64,000 nt of DNA from Paenarthrobacter aurescens TC1 (lineage in GTDB: Bacteria > Actinomycetota > Actinomycetes > Actinomycetales > Micrococcaceae): assembly GCA_000014925.1 (NCBI GenBank), contig CP000474.1, positions 2,232,001 to 2,296,000 of the forward strand, in the 5' to 3' direction. The position numbers and the translations under genes are program-made. This document shows, in pieces, positions 8,112-17,719 of this stretch (the stretch's first letter is position 1; every line of letters starts with the position of its first letter). The notes under the pieces are model-generated. The model worked only from the letters and a program-made list of their open reading frames with translations, did no database searches and was not told where the DNA came from.

Positions 8112-9029
8112 TCAACCTCGATCACTCCTGGATGACGTGTTGGATATGTCCCTGTAAGCTCCGGAATCCTCGGGAATGGTGAGGGCGGTCGCAGCCCAAC
8201 TTGCGAGCAGTTGCAGGGCGTCCGCCGTGCCGGTGCCGGGCTCAGCGTTGTAAACCGTCAAGGTCAAACCGGCATCGGCGGACAGCTCGAGGGCTTCGTA
8301 CAACAAATGCAGGTCGCCCACTATCCGGTGGCGGAAATGTTTCTTTCCGGTGTAGTGCTGGCGGACATTGTGCGACGCCCAACGGACCCGGAATTCCTCG
8401 CTGCGGGTGGACAGCTCACCCACCAGGTCACTGAGCCCGCGGTCGTAGGGATCCCTGCCGGCTTCGGTCCTCATGATGGCCACGGTGTCGTTGGCGGCGC
8501 GTTCCCAGTCCGTGTAGAAATCGTGGCTGCGAGGGTCGAGGAACAGGAATCGTGCATGGTTGGGTGGTCCGGCGGGACTGTCGTAAATGTCGGCATATAA
8601 AGCCCGGCCCAGGGCGTTGGTTGCCAGTAGGTCCAAGCGACCGTTGCGAATGAAAGCGGGGGAGCCGCTAATGGCATCCAAAGTGAGTTGAACGCCAGGC
8701 CGGATGGCCTGCTTCCGGACTGGTCGACGCCGGGACTTGCCGCCGTCGCTTGCCGCCCGGGCGAGGTCGTAAAGATGGGCGCGTTCAGCGTCGTCAAGCT
8801 GCAGTGCACCGGCCAAGGACTCCAGCACGCTTTCAGAGACGCCGGAGAGGTTTCCGCGCTCCAAGCGGGTGTAATACTCCACACTCACTCCGGCGAGCAT
8901 GGCCACCTCGCCGCGACGAAGTCCCGGGACACGCCGGTTTCCGCCGTAGGCCGCCAGTCCGGCCTGCTCGGGGGTAATTTTCGCCCGCCGAGTGGCAAGA
9001 AAGTCGCGTGTCTCAGTCCGATTGTCCAT
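8112..9029 (-). CDS. XRE-family transcriptional regulator with MmyB-like ligand domain
   Basis: The 305-aa protein has an N-terminal helix-turn-helix (FLATRRAKITPEQAGL, RRVPGLRRGEVAMLAGVSVEYYTRLERG, residues 8-60) and the C-terminal MmyB/PAS-like domain (GSPAFIRNGRLDLLATNALGRALY, NHARFLFLDPRSHDFYTDWE, HYTGKKHFRHRIVGDLHLLYE). Regulators of this type commonly sit divergently beside short- or medium-chain dehydrogenases, and here the neighbour is the alcohol dehydrogenase at 9160. GGAAG precedes the ATG. The 130-bp gap holds the perfect palindrome CAGGGA-G-TCCCTG at 9059-9071, a plausible operator for both genes. Confidence 0.9.
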   Translation of the reverse strand: MDNRTETRDFLATRRAKITPEQAGLAAYGGNRRVPGLRRGEVAMLAGVSVEYYTRLERGNLSGVSESVLESLAGALQLDDAERAHLYDLARAASDGGKSRRRPVRKQAIRPGVQLTLDAISGSPAFIRNGRLDLLATNALGRALYADIYDSPAGPPNHARFLFLDPRSHDFYTDWERAANDTVAIMRTEAGRDPYDRGLSDLVGELSTRSEEFRVRWASHNVRQHYTGKKHFRHRIVGDLHLLYEALELSADAGLTLTVYNAEPGTGTADALQLLASWAATALTIPEDSGAYRDISNTSSRSDRG

Positions 9030-9058
9030 GCTTCCTACGGTATGACTTTTGAGCAGCT

Positions 9059-9071
9059 CAGGGAGTCCCTG
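9059..9071. promoter_or_regulatory. 13-bp palindrome between the MmyB-type regulator and the alcohol dehydrogenase
   Basis: CAGGGA (9059-9064) and TCCCTG (9066-9071) are exact inverted copies around one base, 30 bp from the regulator start and 89 bp from the dehydrogenase start. Similar CAGGGA half-sites recur at about 9105 and 9112, so it may be part of a regulator-binding region. Confidence 0.45.
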
Positions 9072-9159
9072 TCATTACCCCTAACAACAGTGACTCCTTG
9101 CGTCCAGGGAAACAGGGTTAGATGGAGACATCCACCAACGTTCACCACGCAGGAGAAAC

Positions 9160-10203
9160 ATGCCTACCGCTAATGCTTACGCTGCCCCCTCGGCTACGGG
9201 CGACCTGACCCTGACCACCATCGAACGTCGTGAGGTCGGCCCCAACGACGTCCACATCGATATCAAGTTCGCCGGCATTTGCCACTCTGATATCCATACT
9301 GTCCGCGGTGATTGGGGCCCGCAGCAGTACCCGTTGGCCCCTGGCCACGAAATTGCAGGCATCGTCACCGAGGTTGGCTCGGACGTCACCAAACACAAGG
9401 TGGGCGACCGCGTGGGCGTCGGCTGCATGGTCAACTCCTGCAAGGAGTGCAAGAACTGCCTGGCCGGAGAAGAGCAGTATTGCCTCAAGGGAAACGTAGG
9501 GACCTATGGCTCCGTTGACCGCGACGGCACCATCACCCAGGGTGGCTACTCCAGCCACGTGGTGGTGAACGAAGACTTCGTCGTCACCATCCCGGAAGGC
9601 CTGGACCTCGACGTCGCAGCGCCGCTGCTGTGCGCCGGCATCACCACCTACTCGCCGCTGCATCACTGGGGCGCCGGCCCCGGCAAGAAGGTTGCCGTCG
9701 TCGGTCTCGGCGGTCTCGGCCATATGGCCGTCAAGATCGCGCACGCCATGGGCGCTGAGGTCACAGTCCTTTCGCAGTCACTTAAGAAGATGGAAGACGG
9801 GCTCAAGCTGGGTGCGGACCACTACTACGCCACCAGCGATCCCGCCACGTTCGAGCAGCTCGGCGGCACCTTCGACCTCATCGTCAACACGGTCAGTGCT
9901 TCCATCGACATCAGCGCGTACCTTCAGTTGCTGACACTTGATGGCACGTTGGTCAACGTTGGCGCACCGGCCGAACCACTGCCGGTTAACGTGTTCTCAC
10001 TGATCACGGGTCGTCGCCGGTTCGCTGGTTCGGCCATTGGCGGCATCCGCGAAACGCAGGAAATGCTGAACTTCTGCGCAGAGCACGGCCTGGGCGCCGA
10101 GATCGAGGTCATCCCGGCCAGCAAGATCAACGACGCCTATGAGCGCGTCCTTGCCTCGGACGTCCGCTACCGCTTTGTCATCGACGTCTCCACTATCGGC
10201 TAG
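9160..10203 (+). CDS. Zinc-dependent NAD(P) alcohol dehydrogenase (cinnamyl/YahK-like MDR)
   Basis: The 347-aa protein shows the medium-chain dehydrogenase layout: catalytic zinc site [18 protein letters not shown] near residues 34-50, GHEIAGIV near 65, structural zinc cysteines [20 protein letters not shown] near 90-110, and the Rossmann motif [13 protein letters not shown] near 180. It should reversibly oxidise alcohols or reduce aldehydes in the cytoplasm; the sequence resembles YahK/CAD-type enzymes that prefer NADPH. GCAGGAGAA lies directly ahead of the ATG. It is divergent from the MmyB-type regulator, which probably controls it. Confidence 0.92.
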   Translation: MPTANAYAAPSATGDLTLTTIERREVGPNDVHIDIKFAGICHSDIHTVRGDWGPQQYPLAPGHEIAGIVTEVGSDVTKHKVGDRVGVGCMVNSCKECKNCLAGEEQYCLKGNVGTYGSVDRDGTITQGGYSSHVVVNEDFVVTIPEGLDLDVAAPLLCAGITTYSPLHHWGAGPGKKVAVVGLGGLGHMAVKIAHAMGAEVTVLSQSLKKMEDGLKLGADHYYATSDPATFEQLGGTFDLIVNTVSASIDISAYLQLLTLDGTLVNVGAPAEPLPVNVFSLITGRRRFAGSAIGGIRETQEMLNFCAEHGLGAEIEVIPASKINDAYERVLASDVRYRFVIDVSTIG

Positions 10204-10285
10204 AGACGCAGCACCACCGAAACGGCCACGCTTCCTTCGAGGGGGTGTGGCCTTTTCCCTGTCACCCAACAGGGACAATGGTCTG

Positions 10286-12910
10286 GTGACTTTCAGACTG
10301 GACACCATAGGTACGGGGCTGGTGTTTGCTGATTCCCTCTCGAACCTGACCGCCGCCCTGGCAACTCAGGGCGGCGGCGGCGCGGCAGTGGTACAGGCGC
10401 CGCCCGGGACAGGTAAGACCACCCTCGTGCCTCCGCTGCTCGCCAACCTAGTGTCCGAACAGAGTCCAGGCCGGCCGCGCGTCGTCGTCACGCAGCCCCG
10501 CCGTGTAGCGGCCCGCTCAGCCGCGCGCCGCCTCGCGTCGCTGGACGGCAGTCAGCTGGGCCGCCGGGTTGGCTACACCGTCCGCGGGGAAAGCAAAGTC
10601 AGCCAGGACACGGTGGTTGAGTTCGTCACGCCAGGTATTCTCCTGCGGCGTCTCCTTGCCGACCCCGGTCTTGAGGACGTCAGCGCTGTGGTCCTGGATG
10701 AGGTCCACGAACGTGGACTCGAAACGGATCTCCTGGTGGGCATGCTTGCGGAGGTCCGGGAACTTCGCGGCGACATTACCGTGGTGGCGATGTCGGCAAC
10801 CCTCGACGCCGCGCGTTTTGCCACATTGCTGGGGACAGGGCTCGACGGCGGCGACCCGGCTCCCGTCGTCGACTGCCCTTCCGCGCTGTATCCGCTGAAG
10901 GTCCAGTGGGTTCCTGCCCGCGAGCACCGCTTGGACGCTCGAGGCGTTTCCCGGCTTTTCCTTGACCACGTGGCCCACACGGCGGCGACAACCCACGCAG
11001 CAGCCTTGGCCCCGGACGCCGACGTGGACGCCTTGGTTTTCCTTCCGGGAGCCCGTGAAGTGTCCGACGTCGCCACTCGTCTTCGTGGTCTGGTGTCGGG
11101 GAACGTGGAGGTGCTGGAGTTGCACGGCCAGATCGGTCCGGAAGCCCAGGACCGCGCGGTATCCGGCCGTGAACCTGGCGGCCTGCCGCGCATCATCGTG
11201 TCTACCTCCTTGGCTGAATCGTCGCTCACAGTTCCCGGCGTGCGTGTGGTCATCGACTCGGGGCTTTCAAGGGAACCGCGCCGGGACGCCGGCCGCGGCA
11301 TGTCCGGACTCGTGACCGTTTCCTGCTCCAGGGCCTCAGCTGATCAGCGTGCCGGCCGTGCAGCACGGCAGGGTCCGGGTACGGTGGTCCGCTGCTACGA
11401 CCAGCAGGCCTATGCTGCAGCTCCGGCACATCAGACACCCGAAATCTCCGTTGCAGACCTCACCAGCGCTGCTTTGGTCCTTGCATGTTGGGGCGCGCCG
11501 GGCGGCGTAGACCTGAAACTTCCCGATGCACCGCCGGCTGCGGCCATGAACGATGCCGTGGAGGTCCTCCGGGAGCTGGGTGCCGTGACAGCGGAAGGAA
11601 CAGTCACCGCCGTGGGCAAGACCTTGGCCCGGATCCCCGCCGACCCCCGGCTTGCCCGCGCCTTGCTGGACGGATCGGCGGTGGCGGGTCGACGCGCAGC
11701 GGCTGAAACAGTGGCCCTCGTTGCCGGCGGGCAGAGGGCACCGGGGGCGGACCTCAACAAGCTGCTGTCGGCCCTGCGCTCAGGTTCGGACCCGGGCGCG
11801 CGTCGTTTCGCGGAAGACGTCCAGCGGATGGAGACGTTGGTACGGAAGGAAGCTGCCGCCGTCGTGCGTCCCAAGGCGGCCGCCGATGTCACGGCAGGGG
11901 AAGCGACGGGCCTTGTGGTGGCGCTGGCTTTCCCGGACCGCGTGGCAAGGCGTGTTCCCGGCGACGGCTCCACCACGTACTTGTTATCGTCCGGAACGCG
12001 CGCCGGACTTCCCTCCGGTAGTTCACTGTCCGGGCATGACTGGCTTGCAGTTGCCGAGGTGTCCCGCGCGCAGGGGCGCGATGCCGCAGGAACGGGCGCC
12101 GTCATCCGTTCGGCCGCGACGTTGTCGGCCGAATTGGCGGAAGCGGCCGCACCGGACCTCCTCACGGAGAAGGTGGAGGCGAAGTTCGATCAAGGCCGCG
12201 TGATGGCCAGGCTGGAGCGGCGCTTGGGTGCCATCGTGTTGTCCTCCACGCCTGTCCGCCCCACCGCCGAATCCGGTCGTCGTGCCGTGTCCGAGGCGCT
12301 GGAGAAGACGGGATTGTCCATGATCGGCTGGTCACCCGCAGCCGATGCCCTGCGGAGGCGTCTTGCCTTGCTGCACCGTGAACTCGGAAGCCCGTGGCCC
12401 GACGTCCGCGAAGCAGCCCTTCTGTCCAGGCTGGAGGATTGGCTGGGCCCGGAGCTCGAGGCGGTGGCCACCGGCGCCGCCGTGAGTTCCATCAACCTCG
12501 TTGATCCTTTGAGGCGCCTGCTTCCGTGGCCGGACGCCGCGCGGCTCGAAGACCTCGTGCCGGAGCGTCTGGAGGTGCCGAGTGGCTCGCGTGTGCGCAT
12601 CGACTATCCCGAGGTTTCGGATCGCAGCAGCGGGGATCACGACGACGGCCGTCCGGTGGTGGCGGTCAAGCTTCAGGAATGCTTCGGTTGGGACAGCACG
12701 CCGCGGCTCCTAGCTGGCAGGGTCCCTGTTCTGTTTCATTTGTTGTCCCCGGCAGGAAGGCCGTTGGCTGTCACGGACGATCTCGCGTCGTTCTGGTCCG
12801 GTCCCTACTCCCAGGTTCGGGCCGAGATGCGTGGGCGCTACCCCAGGCATCCCTGGCCCGAAGACCCGTGGACAGCGCAGGCTACGGCCAAGACCAAAAA
12901 CCGCATGTAG
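10286..12910 (+). CDS. hrpB: ATP-dependent DEAH-box RNA helicase HrpB
   Basis: The 874-aa protein has Walker A QAPPGTGKTTLVPP near residue 35, the DEVH box VVLDEVHERGLETDLL near 140, SATLDAARFATLL near 165, the helicase C motif VDSGLSREPRRDAGRG and QRAGRAARQGPG near 320-360, and the C-terminal HrpB extension (FGWDSTPRLLAGRVPVLFHLLSPAGRPLAVTDDLASFW). It is a cytoplasmic RNA helicase of unclear substrate. A longer frame opens upstream, but it would overlap the dehydrogenase gene; GTG 10286 sits exactly 6 nt after a GACAAT hexamer, consistent with a leaderless start. Confidence 0.92.
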   Translation: MTFRLDTIGTGLVFADSLSNLTAALATQGGGGAAVVQAPPGTGKTTLVPPLLANLVSEQSPGRPRVVVTQPRRVAARSAARRLASLDGSQLGRRVGYTVRGESKVSQDTVVEFVTPGILLRRLLADPGLEDVSAVVLDEVHERGLETDLLVGMLAEVRELRGDITVVAMSATLDAARFATLLGTGLDGGDPAPVVDCPSALYPLKVQWVPAREHRLDARGVSRLFLDHVAHTAATTHAAALAPDADVDALVFLPGAREVSDVATRLRGLVSGNVEVLELHGQIGPEAQDRAVSGREPGGLPRIIVSTSLAESSLTVPGVRVVIDSGLSREPRRDAGRGMSGLVTVSCSRASADQRAGRAARQGPGTVVRCYDQQAYAAAPAHQTPEISVADLTSAALVLACWGAPGGVDLKLPDAPPAAAMNDAVEVLRELGAVTAEGTVTAVGKTLARIPADPRLARALLDGSAVAGRRAAAETVALVAGGQRAPGADLNKLLSALRSGSDPGARRFAEDVQRMETLVRKEAAAVVRPKAAADVTAGEATGLVVALAFPDRVARRVPGDGSTTYLLSSGTRAGLPSGSSLSGHDWLAVAEVSRAQGRDAAGTGAVIRSAATLSAELAEAAAPDLLTEKVEAKFDQGRVMARLERRLGAIVLSSTPVRPTAESGRRAVSEALEKTGLSMIGWSPAADALRRRLALLHRELGSPWPDVREAALLSRLEDWLGPELEAVATGAAVSSINLVDPLRRLLPWPDAARLEDLVPERLEVPSGSRVRIDYPEVSDRSSGDHDDGRPVVAVKLQECFGWDSTPRLLAGRVPVLFHLLSPAGRPLAVTDDLASFWSGPYSQVRAEMRGRYPRHPWPEDPWTAQATAKTKNRM

Positions 12911-12938
12911 CCGCGCTCTTGTGCTCGGGACGCGGCAG

Positions 12939-14570
12939 TTACGCGAGCCGCTCCAGGAGGAACTGGAGCTCGCCGTCCACGATCGTCCCCAGGACATTGC
13001 TGGCGGCGAACTCGTCCGGAGCCGTGGTCAGGGGATCGAGTTCGAACGCCGTGAAGTCTGCCCGCTTGCCCACCGTGATCGAGCCCGAAACTTCCCACAG
13101 CCCCGCAGCTTTCGCCGCATGCGAGGTGTAACCCTCAAGGGCTTGGAGTGCCGTGAGGGCCTGGGACGGGGCGATGGGTTCCTGCTCCGGCACTCCGGAT
13201 CGGCGCCGCAGCTGTGCGTCCGCCATGATCGGAAGCGGCTCGTAGGGTGCGATCGGCCAGTCAGAGCCGATACCCAAGGTCACCCCGGCCTCGCGAAGGT
13301 CCCGGCACCGCCAGGCCCGGTCGGCGCGCTCGTTCCCCAAGCGCATGGACCAGTTGTCACTGTGGTCCGCCAGGGAGTAGTGCGTGCAGTGGGTCGGCTG
13401 CATGCTGGCTACGACGCCCGTGCCCTTGAACCGGGCTACCAGCTCGTCCGGCACTGTTTCGATGTGCTCGATCCTGTGGACGGTCCGGCGCAGGACATCT
13501 GCCGGAACAACGGTGGCCAGGGACTCCAGAGCGTCCAACACATGTTCAACGCCGGCATCGCCGATTGCGTGCGTCGCCGTCGGGATGCCCCGGGAGGCAA
13601 AGTAGCGGACAGCAGCGGAGTATTCTTCGGGTCGCGGCCAGAACGGTGCCGTGGATTGACCGTAGAGGTCCGGTTCGTAGAGCCAGGCAGTCCCGTTGTC
13701 TACGGTTCCATCGACGAAGAGCTTGATGGCTTCAATGGACCACCTGCGGCCGCCCTTCCCCAAGGTTCGGGCCAGCGACTTCCAGTCGTTCTCATCGCTG
13801 CCCGGCATGCACCACGGAGCGGTTCGAAGCCGCAGCGGCAGCTCCCCATCGGCCTCCAGGGCCTGGAAGAGGGCCGACGATTCCTCGCTATGGTCCATGA
13901 CATGGCCGCCGGTAAGCCCTGCGCGGGCGAAGTCCCTGAGGAGCGCGGCAAGCCTCGACTTGCGCTCCTCGAAGGTCTCCCGGGGAATGTGGCTTTGGAT
14001 GAGTTCCATCGCCGCCGCCTCAACAAGGAAACCAGTGGGCCGTCCGTCGGCGTCGCACACCACCTCGGAGGCCTGGTCAAACTGGTACCGTCCATGGACA
14101 CCGGCCACTTCAAGCGCCCGGCTGTTCACCAGCGCTGAGTGCCCGTCGAACAACCGGATCATGGCGGGCTTGCCGTTGCTGACGTCGTCCAGGACGCTGC
14201 GGTGCAGCGGCACCGTACCGAAAGCGTTCGGGTTCAGTCCCCAGCCACGCAACCAGCCGTCGTCGTGGCTTGCTTCTGTCAGCAGGAGTGACCGGACTTC
14301 ATTCAGCGTCGAAGCCCCGGAGAGATCCACGCCGATAGTGAGGTCCAAACCGAACACGGGGTGGATATGGCAGTCCACCAGGCCCGGTGTCAGCGTTGCG
14401 CTGCCGAGGTCCACCATGCGGGTGCCGGCCTGGCGCCATGCTTGGGCGTCCTGACGGCTTCCGACGGCGGCAATCAACCCGCCGCTGACTGCGACGGCCT
14501 GGATGGGCTCGGCATGTCGGTTGTCCAGGGTGTGGATGGTGTCCGCAAGGACGATGAGGTCAGGAGTCAT
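12939..14570 (-). CDS. Amidohydrolase of the YtcJ-like family
   Basis: The 543-aa protein has the amidohydrolase TIM barrel: metal-binding GLVDCHIHPVFG near residue 65, GGHVMDHSEES near 235, THAIGDAGVEHVLDAL near 330 and GIGSDWPIAPYEPL near 420, and ends with FTAFELDPLTTAP. Family members hydrolyse amide or N-substituted bonds; the substrate here is unknown. The ATG at 14570 overlaps the end of the upstream permease gene by 11 bp, so they are translationally linked, and the permease probably imports the substrate or a related amine. An in-frame start further upstream (14633) would lie deep inside the permease gene and is less likely. Confidence 0.88.
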   Translation of the reverse strand: MTPDLIVLADTIHTLDNRHAEPIQAVAVSGGLIAAVGSRQDAQAWRQAGTRMVDLGSATLTPGLVDCHIHPVFGLDLTIGVDLSGASTLNEVRSLLLTEASHDDGWLRGWGLNPNAFGTVPLHRSVLDDVSNGKPAMIRLFDGHSALVNSRALEVAGVHGRYQFDQASEVVCDADGRPTGFLVEAAAMELIQSHIPRETFEERKSRLAALLRDFARAGLTGGHVMDHSEESSALFQALEADGELPLRLRTAPWCMPGSDENDWKSLARTLGKGGRRWSIEAIKLFVDGTVDNGTAWLYEPDLYGQSTAPFWPRPEEYSAAVRYFASRGIPTATHAIGDAGVEHVLDALESLATVVPADVLRRTVHRIEHIETVPDELVARFKGTGVVASMQPTHCTHYSLADHSDNWSMRLGNERADRAWRCRDLREAGVTLGIGSDWPIAPYEPLPIMADAQLRRRSGVPEQEPIAPSQALTALQALEGYTSHAAKAAGLWEVSGSITVGKRADFTAFELDPLTTAPDEFAASNVLGTIVDGELQFLLERLA

Positions 14571-16017
14571 GGGTTTCAAAGCTTCCAATCCGGGCGAAGA
14601 CGTCAGGGCGGGTGGTGCGCAGTCTGCGGGCAATCAGCAGGCCCGCAAGGAAAACAAGAGGGGCGACCAGGAGCAGGATGGTGTTGGTTAGAGCATCCGC
14701 AAAGGTGAGTAGTTCGATGTTGATGGCGATCAGTGCCACCACACCGAAGAGCAGGATGGCCGAGGCCACGCTCAGGGGAATGAGGAAACGGTTGGTGGCT
14801 GCGGCGCGGTTGCGTCGCAGGTAGATGAACGCTGCAACGGACACCAGACCCTGCAGGGCCACAATGCCAACGATGCCGGGGGTGTTGACCCAAATCAGCA
14901 GTTGCTTGTACGGGTCCGCGCCGGCGATGGCGCACATGATGATGACGACGGCGGCCAAGATAGTCTGGATCTGCCCGGCACGATGTGGGGACTTGTACTT
15001 GGGGTGGGTCCTGCCGAGGAAAGCGGGGAGCACGCCGTCCTTGGCCAGCATGTACACGTAGCGGTTGATGGCGTTGTGGAAGGCCAGTTGCGAGGCGTAA
15101 ACACTGGTCACGATCAGCACATACATGACCACCTCGGCCCAGGGGCCCACGTATTGGTTGATGGTGGCGAAGAACATCCCATCGGCCAGTTCGCCGGCAG
15201 CTGCAACCACGTTTCCGTCACCGTGGGCCTGGATGACGGTCCAGACCATGAAGGCATAGAACACGGACATGAAACCCACTGCGATGTAAGTTGCCCGGGG
15301 GACGGACTTGTCCGGATTACGCGCTTCACGGCGGTACAGCACGGTTGATTCGAAGCCCATGAAGGCAGCGAAACAGATAGCCAGGATGGCAAGGACTCCA
15401 GGGGTGAAGGCATGCTCCGGGGAGAACGAGGTGAAACTGATGCCTTCCGCACCGCCGCGGGCAAGGATGCCGACGCCCATGATTGCCAGGAAGGCGGTCT
15501 CGGCAATAAGCAGGACGCCGAGTACCTTGGCGCCGACGTCGATGCCCCGGTATCCGAGAAACCAGACGGCCGCGATGGCCACCAGGGCAACGGCGGGCCA
15601 TGGCACATCCATACCAAAGAGTGCGAGGAGCATGGCTTGTGTCTGGACGGCGAACAATCCATAGACGCCGATTTGCAGGCAGTTGTAGGACACGATCGCC
15701 AGGATGGCCGAGGCCAGGCCCACGGTTTTGCCCATGGCCAAGGTGATGTAGGTGTAGAAGCCACCGGCGGCTTTAACGTGTTTGGTCAGGGCCATGAAGG
15801 AGACAGCGAAGACCAGCAGGACTGCGCCGGCAATGACGTAGCCCATGGGGGCGCCTATGCCCCCAACTCCGATGGCCACGGGCGCCACGCCGGCCATCAC
15901 GGTCAGGGGAGCTGCTGCGGAGATCACCAGGAAGGCGATACCGCCGGTGCCTATGGCATTTCGTTTGAGCCCATTCCCGGCATCAGCTGCCGGGGGTCGG
16001 GTTTCGAGGTCAGACAT
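14560..16017 (-). CDS. APC-superfamily amino acid/amine permease
   Basis: The 485-aa membrane protein has about 12 hydrophobic segments and the APC start signature GTGGIAFLVISAAAPLTVMAGVAPVAIGVGGIGAP near residues 20-55, then FTYITLAMGK-like VKAAGGFYTYI near 95 and CFAAFMGFESTVLYRREARNPDKSVPRATY near 215-245. It should import an amino acid or amine by ion symport. AGAGGATCC precedes the ATG. It is first gene of an operon with the amidohydrolase and is divergent from the TetR gene at 16177, its likely repressor. Confidence 0.9.
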   Translation of the reverse strand: MSDLETRPPAADAGNGLKRNAIGTGGIAFLVISAAAPLTVMAGVAPVAIGVGGIGAPMGYVIAGAVLLVFAVSFMALTKHVKAAGGFYTYITLAMGKTVGLASAILAIVSYNCLQIGVYGLFAVQTQAMLLALFGMDVPWPAVALVAIAAVWFLGYRGIDVGAKVLGVLLIAETAFLAIMGVGILARGGAEGISFTSFSPEHAFTPGVLAILAICFAAFMGFESTVLYRREARNPDKSVPRATYIAVGFMSVFYAFMVWTVIQAHGDGNVVAAAGELADGMFFATINQYVGPWAEVVMYVLIVTSVYASQLAFHNAINRYVYMLAKDGVLPAFLGRTHPKYKSPHRAGQIQTILAAVVIIMCAIAGADPYKQLLIWVNTPGIVGIVALQGLVSVAAFIYLRRNRAAATNRFLIPLSVASAILLFGVVALIAINIELLTFADALTNTILLLVAPLVFLAGLLIARRLRTTRPDVFARIGSFETHDS

Positions 16018-16065
16018 GGGGATCCTCTGGGGTGTTCGGGGAGGGAAGATTCTCGGGGAGCCATC

Positions 16066-16090
16066 AATAAAGCGAAAGGCTTTCGTTTAT
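16066..16090. promoter_or_regulatory. Inverted-repeat operator between the permease and the TetR gene
   Basis: CGAAAG (16073-16078) and CTTTCG (16080-16085) are perfect inverted copies around one base, extended by AT-rich flanks ATAAA/TTTAT with one base offset. The site is in the 159-bp divergent gap, fitting a TetR dimer site that controls both directions. Confidence 0.65.
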
Positions 16091-16176
16091 GGTAGATCCT
16101 TGTGACCCGCCGCACAATACTCCGACGCAAAGTTCTGGCTAGAGTCGTAACAACAACCTTGAATGGAGACACCCGT

Positions 16177-16794
16177 ATGGCACGCCCGCTGGTCCCGCTG
16201 ATATCCATCGACGCACTCGTCACCGCTGCCTTGGAGCTGGTGGACGAGGCAGGGGACTTCAGCCTGCCGAAACTGGCCAAACGGATCGGGGTCAGCCAGT
16301 CCTCCATCTACAACCACGTCAGCGGCCGGGAGGAGATCCTTGAGCTCATGCGTGGCCGGATCATCGCGGAAAGCCCGTACGTCTTGGAGGATGAGCAGGA
16401 TTGGGAGGCTTCGCTTCGTGCCATCGTCCGGAGCTATCGTGATGCCTTCGCCCGCCATCCAAAACTCGCGCCGCTGCTGGTACTCCAGACGGTGCAGGAT
16501 GACCAGGTCATGGCCCTGTACGAGAACCTGGCTGTGGCCCTCGAAACCGCGGGGTTCCGGGGCCGGGACGTGATGTCAGCGATTTCCACCATTGACAGTT
16601 TCGCGCTGGGCTTCGCTTTGGACTTGGCGGCACCGGACGTCGTCTGGGCACCACCCGCGCAGGGGTACCCCGCCCTCACCAATGCCTTGGCCCAGGCAGG
16701 ACCCGCGGACGAGCGAGGCGAGGCAGCTTTCGAGTTCGGCCTGGAGATCCTCATCGCCGGACTGCACTCCCGTCTTCAGTCGACGGTGCTGTGA
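16177..16794 (+). CDS. TetR-family transcriptional regulator
   Basis: The 205-aa protein has an N-terminal TetR helix-turn-helix (SIDALVTAALELVDEAGDFSLPKLAKRIGVSQSSIYNHVSGREEILELM, residues 8-55) and an all-helical ligand domain (FGLEILIAGLHSRL at the end). ATG 16177 is chosen because GGAGA precedes it; an in-frame GTG at 16102 would place 25 odd residues ahead of the domain and use the promoter region. Its divergent position and the palindrome at 16073-16085 make it the likely repressor of the permease-amidohydrolase operon. Confidence 0.88.
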   Translation: MARPLVPLISIDALVTAALELVDEAGDFSLPKLAKRIGVSQSSIYNHVSGREEILELMRGRIIAESPYVLEDEQDWEASLRAIVRSYRDAFARHPKLAPLLVLQTVQDDQVMALYENLAVALETAGFRGRDVMSAISTIDSFALGFALDLAAPDVVWAPPAQGYPALTNALAQAGPADERGEAAFEFGLEILIAGLHSRLQSTVL

Positions 16795-16825
16795 AGCAGA
16801 CGGCAGAGGGGGCTTGGAAGGCGCA

Positions 16826-17560
16826 GTGAACCTCCTTCAAACCTGGTGGGACGCCGTGGTCCGCGGGTTCACCGACACCCACACCACCGCGGTGCCATTG
16901 CCAGCCCTGCTGGGCATACTCGCGTGCGCCGTCGTCTTGAGCATCCCGCGCGTCACGTGGCGCTGGTTCGGCCTCTACGTCACTTTTGTCCATGAGCTGG
17001 GCCACGCCTACGCCGCGCTCATGACGGGCCGTTTCGTCCATGGGCTCCGGATCGGACTCGACCATTCGGGCCGCCTTGTCAGTAGTGGCAGGAGCGCCTT
17101 CGGGGCAGCGTGGTCCGGATTCTGGGGCTACCCTGCACCCGCCGTGGTTGGTTTGTGCCTGATTGCCGCCTTCGCCGCCGGCCGCTCCGGCGCCGCTATG
17201 TCCATCGGGGCCTTGATCCTGCTGGTCTCGCTGATCTTCCTGAGGAACCTTACCGGGATCCTTGTAGCGGTGTTGAGCGCCACGATCGCCCAACTGCTGA
17301 TCCTGTTCGCGACACCCACAACGGTCAACTACGTTGTGCTGGCTCTCGGAGTTGCCCTTTCCGTGGGCGGCGTCCGGGATTTGCTCAAGCTGGCCGGCGT
17401 GCACACCCGTCGCCGCGACCGGCTGGCGGCATCCGATGCCTTCATCCTCGGCCGCACCACGGGCGTACCCGCATTCGTTTGGCTGACCGGATTCACAACC
17501 GTGATCGCCGGATGCGCTGTAGCGTCGGCGTGGTTACTGTGGGGGATGCTCACCGTATAG
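16826..17560 (+). CDS. M50B-like membrane metallopeptidase
   Basis: The 244-aa protein has the zinc protease motif VTFVHELGHAYAALMTGR near residues 52-70 within a hydrophobic segment, followed by GFWGYPAPAVVGLCLIAAF and at least four more membrane helices. This is the Peptidase_M50B group, related to site-2 proteases, found in many actinobacteria with no known substrate. Start GTG 16826 has GGAAGG just upstream and gives a normal-length protein; the longer open frame would run through the TetR gene. It lies 31 bp after the TetR gene and may share its transcript. Confidence 0.82.
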   Translation: MNLLQTWWDAVVRGFTDTHTTAVPLPALLGILACAVVLSIPRVTWRWFGLYVTFVHELGHAYAALMTGRFVHGLRIGLDHSGRLVSSGRSAFGAAWSGFWGYPAPAVVGLCLIAAFAAGRSGAAMSIGALILLVSLIFLRNLTGILVAVLSATIAQLLILFATPTTVNYVVLALGVALSVGGVRDLLKLAGVHTRRRDRLAASDAFILGRTTGVPAFVWLTGFTTVIAGCAVASAWLLWGMLTV

Positions 17561-17719
17561 GCCGTGGTGGATCCGCGGTCAGGGGTCCCGACGGCGATTG
17601 GCTGGCTTTCGTCCCCGCCAGCCCTTGCCCTGTGGTCGCTTCAGGGTGTCCAATCCTCTTTAACGTTCGAACTGGATGTGTTCGGACTCCGTGCCGGGAT
17701 ACAACACCAGGAGGTGCCC

